DNA from: Candidatus Aminicenantota bacterium
GTDB lineage: Bacteria; Acidobacteriota; Aminicenantia; Aminicenantales; Aminicenantaceae
Length of the DNA stretch: 5,626 nucleotides
Reading direction: 5' to 3'
Assembly (NCBI GenBank): GCA_030607635.1
Contig: JAUWJP010000125.1
Coordinates: 1-5,626 of the forward strand
In this document: piece after piece, positions 1-5,107 of the stretch
How positions within the stretch are numbered: the first letter of the stretch is position 1
Layout of the letters: each line of letters begins with the position of its first letter
Notes under the pieces: generated by a model
What the model was told of the DNA's origin: nothing
The model's database searches: none
What the model saw: only the letters and a program-made list of their open reading frames with translations
Made by a program: the position numbers and the translations under genes

Positions 1-1108
1 ATGAAAATATGTCTTTATAATCCAGACCAAATCTTTCCGCTATATTCTGCCTGGCTATTTTTCCACGAAAGACATAAACACCCCTCGCCAGAGATTTATT
101 CTCTCTCAAACACTTTTCAAGCCCTGATTCTCCTATCTCAAGCAGACAGGGTGCAACTAAATTGGATAAAACTTTTGTAGAGGTCCGGCTTACAGAGGAG
201 GTGATATTAGGAACACAGTAATGAATTATTCCTTCTTCAACATAAGTTGGCTGCTCGAGGGTTGTTAAACGGCTAGTCTCAATACATCCTCCCTGGTCGA
301 TAGCCAGATCAATGATGAGGGAACCTTTTTTCATTGTCGTGATCATATCCTTTGTTATCATGATAGGAGCTCTCTCTCCAGGACGAAGCACCGCCCCTAT
401 AAGGATATCTGCAACTTTTGTCATTCGCGCCAGATTGTATTTGCTGGCGAAGAGAGTGACCAATCTGCCTGAAGTTATTTCCTCTAATTCTCTCAACCTG
501 TCCATATATCGGCCCAATGCAATAGTATGCGCTCCGGCTCCGAGCATGCTTTTAATAGCACTTTTGGCCAGGACACCACTTCCGACTACAACAGCAGTTA
601 CTGGAGGAACGCTTACGACGCCACCGATGATAACACCTCGACCGCCTTGACTGGTTTGAAGATAATGACCCGATATGGCCAGACACATCTGACCTGCAAC
701 CTCACTTATACTCTCGATAAAAGGAAGGACTTCATTCTCTTCTTGGATTATTTCATAGCCGATGATGGTGACTTTTTTCTTGAGAAGTTCCTCAATATTA
801 CACTTTTTGGAAACAGCTAAATGATGAAATCCGAATAAAATCTGGTCCTTTTTAACGAGCTTGCATTCCTCTTCATCCAGGGGTGAGATATTGAGAACAA
901 TATCCGAGCGTCCAAAAACTTCATCTTTTGTAAAGACAATTTTTGCCCCTTGGGCAACATATTCCTCATTGGTGTATCCAGCTTTCAATCCTGTTCCAGC
1001 CTGCACATAGACTGTAAGCCCGTTTTCCACCAGTAAAGAAACGCTGCTCGGAGTTAAACCAGCCCTGTTCTCTATTTTCGAACTTTCATTTATAACACCA
1101 ATATTCAA
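1..1108 (-). CDS. Alanine dehydrogenase-family protein, divergent; 3' end outside the window
   Basis: The frame is open from a TTG at 1108-1106 to the left edge: 369 codons with no stop yet. Family alanine dehydrogenases are about 370 residues, so only a few residues should be missing. They interconvert L-alanine and pyruvate plus ammonia with NAD(H) in the cytosol. Seen: the N-terminal NIGV strand, R15, FHHLA with H96, SEVAG at 135-139, a Rossmann loop GSGVLA at 176-181, GAVLRPG at 238-244, and IDLAIDQGG at 265-273 with D271. The TTG start is chosen because AGGAGG lies 5 bases upstream and the family N-terminus begins exactly there. Two departures stand out: the position of substrate-binding Lys75 is Ser75, and the NAD-selecting Asp after the second strand is Gly199 followed by Arg200. 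The family is clear. The alanine/NAD reaction is not, and NADP use or another 2-oxo acid is possible. The gene probably has its own promoter. Confidence 0.85.
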   Translation of the reverse strand, partial: MNIGVINESSKIENRAGLTPSSVSLLVENGLTVYVQAGTGLKAGYTNEEYVAQGAKIVFTKDEVFGRSDIVLNISPLDEEECKLVKKDQILFGFHHLAVSKKCNIEELLKKKVTIIGYEIIQEENEVLPFIESISEVAGQMCLAISGHYLQTSQGGRGVIIGGVVSVPPVTAVVVGSGVLAKSAIKSMLGAGAHTIALGRYMDRLRELEEITSGRLVTLFASKYNLARMTKVADILIGAVLRPGERAPIMITKDMITTMKKGSLIIDLAIDQGGCIETSRLTTLEQPTYVEEGIIHYCVPNITSSVSRTSTKVLSNLVAPCLLEIGESGLEKCLRENKSLARGVYVFRGKIARQNIAERFGLDYKDIFS

Positions 1109-1113
1109 TTTTT

Positions 1114-1119
1114 CCTCCT
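1114..1119 (-). promoter_or_regulatory. Shine-Dalgarno AGGAGG selecting a TTG start
   Basis: On the minus strand AGGAGG is followed by five A residues and then the TTG at 1108-1106. No in-frame ATG lies near the conserved N-terminus, so this site decides the start of the alanine dehydrogenase-family gene. Confidence 0.8.
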
Positions 1120-1137
1120 GCTACTCAGAAACAAGAT

Positions 1138-1166
1138 ATAATAACAAATAAATTCTTTACGAACAA
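1138..1166 (-). promoter_or_regulatory. Possible sigma-70-type promoter of the alanine dehydrogenase-family gene
   Basis: The minus strand reads TTGTTC (1166-1161), a 17-base spacer, then TATTAT (1143-1138). The -10 matches the consensus at 5 of 6 positions and the -35 at only 3 of 6. Transcription would begin near 1131, giving a leader of about 23 bases that contains the Shine-Dalgarno. The region is very AT-rich, so a chance match is quite possible. Confidence 0.35.
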
Positions 1167-1189
1167 CAATAATCGAATAAAAAGGAATA

Positions 1190-1350
1190 AAATGGGGACA
1201 GGCTACTTTTCCGCGGGGAATGTCCGTTGGATGTAGGGGCTTGATTCATCAAGCCCGCTAAAGAGAGACTCCCCCCTTCCTCGGGAAAAAGCCCTCTCTC
1301 CCTTTCTTTTCAGGCCTATACCTCGGAAAAAAAGTAGCCTGTCCCCTTTT
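1190..1350. repeat. REPIN/MITE-like palindromic element with 17-base perfect inverted ends
   Basis: The 17 bases at 1194-1210 (GGGGACAGGCTACTTTT) are exactly reverse-complementary to 1330-1346. Both arms then run through a T tract into CCG. Inside are a 9-base perfect hairpin at 1237-1256, an AGAGAG/CTCTCT pair (1262-1267 with 1294-1299), and a short direct repeat beginning CCTCGG at 1279 and 1321. The element has no coding capacity. It starts right after the stop codon of the exchanger gene and occupies most of the 244-base gap before the alanine dehydrogenase-family gene. Paired inverted short arms around a small core are typical of non-autonomous REPIN elements moved by REP-associated tyrosine transposases. 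No transposase is present here, so the link is inference. It could also act as an RNA structure that attenuates read-through. Confidence 0.7.
1237..1256. repeat. Perfect 9-bp hairpin inside the palindromic element
   Basis: GGGCTTGAT at 1237-1245 pairs with ATCAAGCCC at 1248-1256 across a two-base loop (TC). It is preceded by GTAG, giving a GTAGGGGC...GCCC layout that I recall from dispersed hairpin repeats in many bacterial genomes. No T run follows on either strand, so it is not called a terminator. Confidence 0.6.
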
Positions 1351-1352
1351 TT

Positions 1353-2336
1353 CTAAGTGAAAAGTTTAAGAGTTAAAAATAAATAGAGGATATAGAGCCC
1401 AAAAAGAATAAAACCCTTTATCTTTCCTATTCGACAGCCGATTCTCATGGCTACAAGCATCGTTATCACTATCAATATCATAAAAGGAAAAGCAAAGTTT
1501 ATAATGTTCAATTCAACCCTTATAGGATTGACAATGGAAGAAACGCCTATAATCCACAGAACATTTAGAATATCTGCCCCGATTATATTTCCAACAGCTA
1601 TCTCCCCTTCTCCTTTGAGGGCTGCGGTCACACAGGTACTTATTTCAGGAAGAGAAGTCCCGATGGCGATGATAGTCAATCCGATTATTGCCTTAGAGAT
1701 AGAAAAATATTCAGCAATGTTAATAGATGCCCAGATGACTGCCCGGCAGGTAAGGGTGACCCCGATAATGCCGACGGCAAATAGAAAAATAGGCTTCTTC
1801 AACAAGGCTAGCTTTGAGGCAGGGGGATTCTCTTCTTTCTCGCTTAAACCATCTCTTTCCTTATCATCTTTTCCGACACCGTACCTCTGCTTTCGGAGAA
1901 CGAAGATAAAATAAAAGCATAATATAGTGAGGAAAAGAACTCCCTCCATCCGACCTATTGTTCCGTTTCTTGCTAAGATATAGGCCAGGATATCGATAGA
2001 GATAAGAAAAAGGCCGGCGGCCTTTAAAATTCGACAGTTGATTAAGATTGCGGTGGGGGCAACAATCGCAGCCAGAGCAAGGGCAACTCCATCATCGCAA
2101 ATGACAGAGCCGATAGCATTGCCTAAGGCAATCTCAGGATGACCCAGAATGGCTGCAATGACTGAAGCGCCAAATTCTGGAGCAGTGGTTGCCATGCCAA
2201 CAAACACTATTCCCACCACCATTTTGGAAATGTTCAGCACCCTGGCTATACTCAAGGCTCCTTCGACAAAAAAGCTTGCGGACTTGAACAGGATTGCAAA
2301 AGAAACGATTAAAACAGCGAAGTAAATATAAATCAT
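1353..2336 (-). CDS. Na+/Ca2+ exchanger-family integral membrane protein (CaxA/YrbG-like)
   Basis: A 327-residue protein with about ten hydrophobic segments and the two alpha repeats of the cation/Ca2+ exchanger superfamily. These antiporters exchange cytosolic Ca2+ for Na+ across the inner membrane. Alpha-1 is at about 44-90: ATTAPE with T50 and E54, LGNAIGS with N73 and S77, then CDD with D81. Alpha-2 is at about 221-265: AIGTSLPE with T227, S228 and E231, VGNIIGA with N250 and A254, then N258. A charged hydrophilic loop at about 148-181 separates the two halves. The archaeal NCX_Mj pattern, as I recall it, has Asn in alpha-1 and Asp in alpha-2, so this protein carries the pair swapped and has Ala for a coordinating Ser. 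Ion selectivity is therefore uncertain. The ATG lies 9 bases after the upstream stop with no visible Shine-Dalgarno, so it probably depends on translation of the preceding gene. It is the last gene of the operon. Confidence 0.88.
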   Translation of the reverse strand: MIYIYFAVLIVSFAILFKSASFFVEGALSIARVLNISKMVVGIVFVGMATTAPEFGASVIAAILGHPEIALGNAIGSVICDDGVALALAAIVAPTAILINCRILKAAGLFLISIDILAYILARNGTIGRMEGVLFLTILCFYFIFVLRKQRYGVGKDDKERDGLSEKEENPPASKLALLKKPIFLFAVGIIGVTLTCRAVIWASINIAEYFSISKAIIGLTIIAIGTSLPEISTCVTAALKGEGEIAVGNIIGADILNVLWIIGVSSIVNPIRVELNIINFAFPFMILIVITMLVAMRIGCRIGKIKGFILFGLYILYLFLTLKLFT

Positions 2337-2345
2337 TTAAACTAA

Positions 2346-4019
2346 CTATTTTTTGTAAATGACTTTTCCGTTAAAGATAGTCATTTTGACTTCAGTCTTT
2401 TGAATCTCGTCAGGTTGAATCTTAAAAATATTCCTGCTCAGGACAACCAGGTCAGCCAGCTTTCCTTTTTCCACAGAACCCTTTAAATTCTCAGAAAACT
2501 CTGCATAAGCACCGTTTAGAGTATAACCTCTAATGGTTTCCTCCAAGGAAATTTTTTGTTCCGGAAACCAGCCTTCGGGATGCTTCCCATCCAATGTCTG
2601 TCTTGTCACAGCCGCATAAATCCCACCAATAGGATCTAAAGGAGCGACTGTCCAATCTGAACCACAGGCCAGGACAGCACCTTTTTCCACAAGAGACTTG
2701 AAGGCATACGTGTACTGGCATCTCTTTCTGCCAATCTTTCTCTCTGCCCATCGACCATCATCAATGGCATGATAAGGTTGAACAGAAGCAATGATGCCAA
2801 GGTTTGCTATCCGCTCAATATCCTGGGGAAGAAGATGTTGGGCATGTTCGATTCGCCAACGCCTGTCTCTCTCTCCGTTCTGAGTGATTATCCTTTCAAA
2901 AATGTCAAGGAGAATGTTATTTGCCTTGTCTCCGATAGCATGGACAGCCACTTGAAGACCAGCCTTATCAGCCTGGATAATCCTCTTCTCCATTATTCCT
3001 TCAGGAAACATTTGAGAATGGAGCAGGCCTTTTTTTCGAGGATTGTCTGTATAAGGATCAAAAAACAAGGCAGTCGACGAACCTAATGATCCATCAACAA
3101 ATCCCTTTAATCCCCCAATCTTTAATAAATTGTTACCAAAAGGAGTCTTCAATTTAAGTCGCGCGTAAATTTCAACCTCGGTTATGGGAATATAGACATA
3201 AAGGCGAGCTGTCAGCTTATTTTGCTTTAAAAGCTCTTGGTATACCTCAAAATTTTCGGCATAAGCCATATCATGGGCAGAAGTTACGCCTAATTCAGCA
3301 GCATGCTTAAGAGCGACCTCAGCAGCCTTCAACTTTTCCTTGAAAGAAGGTTCCGGAATATGTCTCATTACAAGATTCATGGCTGCATCTTTCAAAATTC
3401 CTGTTGGCTCTCCCGTCTCAGAGTCTTTGAGGATTTCTCCTCCAGCAGGAGTAGGAGTATTTTTCGTTATTCCAGCTAGTTTCAAGGCCAAACTGTTCAC
3501 TAGAACCATATGTCCATCATGGCGGTTCACACAAACAGGATTGTGGGGAGTGACAGGATCAATCCATTCTTTCCTCGGCAGCTCAGGTGGATCAAAAGAC
3601 TGATGATCCCAGTTACCATCAAGAATCCATACTCCTTTCTCGATTTCTTTAGCCTTATCATCGATTCTGGTAATAAATTCTTCCCGGCTCTCCGCACCTC
3701 TTAAACGAATGCTCAAAAGAGAAAAACCCCCATCAAGGAAATGAGTATGGCTATCTATGAAGCCCGGGAGGACCAAGTCTCCTTTTAAATCGATGACTTG
3801 AGTGTTGTCCCCGATCATCCCTTTTCTTTCTTCGGAGGAGCTCGCTTCAAGAATTTTATCTCCTTTTAAGGCAACTGCTTCCGCCCAAGGTTGATCGGGA
3901 TTGACTGTCCAGACAGTTCCGTTGAGAAGAACGAGGTCAGCCATTTCTCTCCTTGAGTTTGTCTGTGAGACAAGAACTAAAGAAAAAAATAATATTAAAA
4001 TAATAACAAATCTTTTCAT
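2346..4019 (-). CDS. YtcJ-like metal-dependent amidohydrolase with signal peptide
   Basis: A 557-residue protein of the amidohydrolase superfamily, amidohydro_3/YtcJ type, a usual length for that group. Members hydrolyse amide or related C-N bonds at a metal centre; the substrate here cannot be read from sequence. Seen: a basic, hydrophobic N-terminus (residues 1-22) resembling a Sec signal peptide; the beta-sandwich start LVLLNGTVWTV; metal motif GFIDSHTHF with H91 and H93; NRHDGH at 165-170; KGFVDGSLGSSTA at 305-317; H360 in AVHAIGDKANN; EHAQH with H392; and GSDW with D455. The C-terminal KGKLADLVVLS (518-528) completes the sandwich domain. The ATG at 4019 follows GAAGG by 5 bases and directly follows an in-frame TGA, so no longer start exists. 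A second in-frame ATG at codon 26 has its own AAGGAG, giving a possible unexported form. It lies between the hydrolase and exchanger genes of one operon. Confidence 0.9.
   Translation of the reverse strand: MKRFVIILILFFSLVLVSQTNSRREMADLVLLNGTVWTVNPDQPWAEAVALKGDKILEASSSEERKGMIGDNTQVIDLKGDLVLPGFIDSHTHFLDGGFSLLSIRLRGAESREEFITRIDDKAKEIEKGVWILDGNWDHQSFDPPELPRKEWIDPVTPHNPVCVNRHDGHMVLVNSLALKLAGITKNTPTPAGGEILKDSETGEPTGILKDAAMNLVMRHIPEPSFKEKLKAAEVALKHAAELGVTSAHDMAYAENFEVYQELLKQNKLTARLYVYIPITEVEIYARLKLKTPFGNNLLKIGGLKGFVDGSLGSSTALFFDPYTDNPRKKGLLHSQMFPEGIMEKRIIQADKAGLQVAVHAIGDKANNILLDIFERIITQNGERDRRWRIEHAQHLLPQDIERIANLGIIASVQPYHAIDDGRWAERKIGRKRCQYTYAFKSLVEKGAVLACGSDWTVAPLDPIGGIYAAVTRQTLDGKHPEGWFPEQKISLEETIRGYTLNGAYAEFSENLKGSVEKGKLADLVVLSRNIFKIQPDEIQKTEVKMTIFNGKVIYKK
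3949..3954 (-). promoter_or_regulatory. Internal Shine-Dalgarno AAGGAG before codon 26 of the amidohydrolase
   Basis: AAGGAG sits 4 bases before an in-frame ATG at 3944-3942. Initiation here would remove the hydrophobic leader and begin at MADLVLLNGTVW, a normal N-terminus for cytosolic amidohydrolases. The match is better than that of the upstream start, although the spacing is short. Confidence 0.4.
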
Positions 4020-4075
4020 TCATACCTTCAACATGTCATTGCCAAAATAATAGCGAATCCTTCCTCCAACTCAGC
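4020..4075 (-). other. Short intra-operon gap
   Basis: These 56 bases separate the metallo-beta-lactamase-fold gene from the amidohydrolase gene. There is no hairpin with a T run and no convincing promoter, which favours co-transcription. A GGAGG lies about 50 bases before the amidohydrolase ATG but has no matching start codon at normal spacing. Confidence 0.5.
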
Positions 4076-4852
4076 TTATAAGGTTATTTTTTTTAAATCC
4101 TCCGGAATGACAAGCCTCCCCTTGTAGTTTTTTCTTATTTCATCCTCGATTTCAGAAAGCGGAAACTCCAATTCTCCAAAAAAATGACAGGGAATAAGAC
4201 ATTTGACCTTTGCCTGTTGGGAAAGCTTTCCCAGTTCAAGCGAATGAGTATGCACGGTATGAAGGGAAGGATATTTCTTAAAAAAGCGAGAGGGAGCGCT
4301 GCAGTCATGAATCAGATAATCTACCCCTGAAGCTTCTTTAAAAAGCAAAGGATTGAGCGGTGTGTCTCCTGAATAAAGCAATTCTTTCTTTTCCTCCTCG
4401 AAGCGAAAACGATAGGCCAAAGACGAAGAACTATGTGGCACTTTGTAAGAAACACATTGCAGCGATTCTTTCAATTCGAAGTTCTCTCCTGGATTAAGGG
4501 AAACAAACTCAATCCTTGCCTTTATTTTCTCATCCCGCAAGTGGTACAAATCAAGAAGATCCTGGCAGAATTGAACAGTTTCTTTAGAGCCAAAAAGCCG
4601 GATAAGGCATTTATCCAGCATCAGGCCGTGGACAAAAGAAGGTAAGCCATAAATATGGTCAGGATGAATATGTGTCACCAATATCGAAGTTACCTTGCGG
4701 GGATCATAGTTAAACTTCTTTATCTTCTGGATAACAGTCCCCGGACAATCGACTAAAATCAAGGTCTCATCATGGTCAATGAGAAAGGACATGTTATCCC
4801 TCTCTTTGGTTGCAACGGCTCCTCCTGTCCCTAAAAAGCAGATCTCAGTCAT
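4076..4852 (-). CDS. RNase Z-like metallo-beta-lactamase-fold hydrolase, no exosite arm
   Basis: A 258-residue cytosolic protein with the full two-metal site of the RNase Z/ElaC-type branch. HIHPDH at 61-66 gives H61, H63, D65 and H66. VPHSSSSLAYRF holds H140, SGDT holds D163, HTHS holds H203 and IPCHF holds H223. The N-terminal FLGTGGAVATKERDN resembles the RNase Z opening. In RNase Z as I recall it, about 70 residues separate the motif-3 His from the Asp and include the tRNA-binding exosite arm. Here only 23 do, so the arm is missing and tRNA 3' processing is doubtful. A small phosphodiester or other ester is an equally good substrate guess. The ATG at 4852 is preceded by AAGAG at about 8 bases. 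It is the first gene of the operon, with a good promoter match just upstream. Confidence 0.88.
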   Translation of the reverse strand: MTEICFLGTGGAVATKERDNMSFLIDHDETLILVDCPGTVIQKIKKFNYDPRKVTSILVTHIHPDHIYGLPSFVHGLMLDKCLIRLFGSKETVQFCQDLLDLYHLRDEKIKARIEFVSLNPGENFELKESLQCVSYKVPHSSSSLAYRFRFEEEKKELLYSGDTPLNPLLFKEASGVDYLIHDCSAPSRFFKKYPSLHTVHTHSLELGKLSQQAKVKCLIPCHFFGELEFPLSEIEDEIRKNYKGRLVIPEDLKKITL

Positions 4853-4983
4853 TTTTTTTCTCTTAAAGATGAGACTCCTTTATAAAAAAAAATGCCTATA
4901 AAATCAACTCCTTCCTTGTTTATGGCAAGCATTTCTTTTTCCGAAATAGAATGCAAAATCATTGATAACGCTGGGTGTTTCAA
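4849..4983 (-). CDS. Possible 44-residue small protein overlapping the hydrolase start
   Basis: A TTG at 4983-4981 preceded by AGGAG at 5 bases opens a 44-codon frame. It ends in a TGA sharing the ATGA overlap with the hydrolase start at 4852, an arrangement typical of translational coupling. The product begins MKHPALSMIL and ends SSLREKK, with a short hydrophobic stretch (VDFIGIFFY, 26-34). I recognise no family. Against it: the best operon promoter lies inside this frame, the sequence is low-complexity and AT-rich, and open frames of this length occur by chance. It could also be a gene remnant, because the frame stays open upstream to about 5046. Confidence 0.22.
   Translation of the reverse strand: MKHPALSMILHSISEKEMLAINKEGVDFIGIFFYKGVSSLREKK
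4879..4907 (-). promoter_or_regulatory. Sigma-70-type promoter for the three-gene operon
   Basis: The minus strand reads TTGATT (4907-4902), a 17-base spacer containing a T run, then TATAAA (4884-4879). The -10 matches the consensus at 5 of 6 positions and the -35 at 4 of 6. Transcription would start near 4872, giving a leader of about 20 bases before the hydrolase ATG. Spacer length and -10 are the same as in the divergent promoter at 5071-5099. Confidence 0.55.
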
Positions 4984-5006
4984 AAAATCTCCTGAAAAAA
5001 AGGTGG

Positions 5007-5029
5007 AAAAAGGGGCCTGTCCCCTTTTT
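5007..5029. repeat. Third GGGGACAGG repeat arm, itself a 9-bp hairpin
   Basis: AAAAAGGGG at 5007-5015 pairs perfectly with CCCCTTTTT at 5021-5029 around a 5-base loop. On the minus strand it reads GGGGACAGGC followed by CCCTTTTTCC, matching the arms at 1194 and 1346 apart from two bases in the middle. It resembles a bidirectional terminator in shape. However, it lies between the starts of two divergent genes where no recognised gene ends, so a repeat remnant is the better reading. Confidence 0.55.
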
Positions 5030-5070
5030 ATTTTTTCATGAATAACTCAAGTTTTGCAAGTCTGACCCCA

Positions 5071-5099
5071 TTGACAGATTTCATCTCAGTTTGTATAAA
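5071..5099 (+). promoter_or_regulatory. Near-consensus sigma-70 promoter of the GHMP kinase gene
   Basis: TTGACA (5071-5076), exactly 17 bases, then TATAAA (5094-5099): a full -35 match and 5 of 6 at the -10. Transcription should start about 6-8 bases downstream, at 5106-5108. This is on or next to the A of the kinase ATG at 5108, so the mRNA would be leaderless. Confidence 0.7.
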
Positions 5100-5107
5100 A
5101 AGAAGTC

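Larger units (their letters stand above)
4853..5107. other. Divergent intergenic control region
   Basis: The 255 bases between the hydrolase start (minus strand) and the kinase start (plus strand) contain one promoter match per direction, the hairpin repeat arm at 5007-5029, a CTGACCCC-ended stretch at about 5046-5070, and a doubtful 44-residue ORF. The two promoters lie about 160 bases apart. No operator dyad or riboswitch-like structure was recognised. Confidence 0.6.

Noticed and set aside
312..820. Two overlapping plus-strand open frames of about 100 codons
   Set aside because: Both are antisense to the alanine dehydrogenase-family gene, which is continuous and full of conserved motifs across this span.
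1190..1350. Intrinsic terminator of the operon
   Set aside because: The main stem arms are about 120 bases apart and the compact inner hairpin has no following T run. Attenuation remains possible, but a simple terminator is not supported.
1190..1350. CRISPR array or attachment site
   Set aside because: The arms are inverted, not direct, with no regular spacing, spacers, tRNA or integrase nearby.
1447..1914. A 155-codon open frame on the plus strand
   Set aside because: It lies wholly antisense to the exchanger gene, whose protein has clear family motifs. There is no Shine-Dalgarno and the product is unlike any family.
2769..3704. Several plus-strand open frames of 64-105 codons
   Set aside because: Antisense shadows of the amidohydrolase gene, with no start signals and no recognisable protein character.
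1353..4852. A dedicated defence or biosynthetic system formed by the three operon genes
   Set aside because: A hydrolase, an amidohydrolase and a Ca2+ exchanger each belong to broad families. Nothing in their motifs or domain fusions ties them to a shared substrate.
5007..5029. Bidirectional intrinsic terminator
   Set aside because: The stem and T run fit in shape, but both recognised flanking genes start, not end, on either side. The sequence matches the repeat arms elsewhere in the window.
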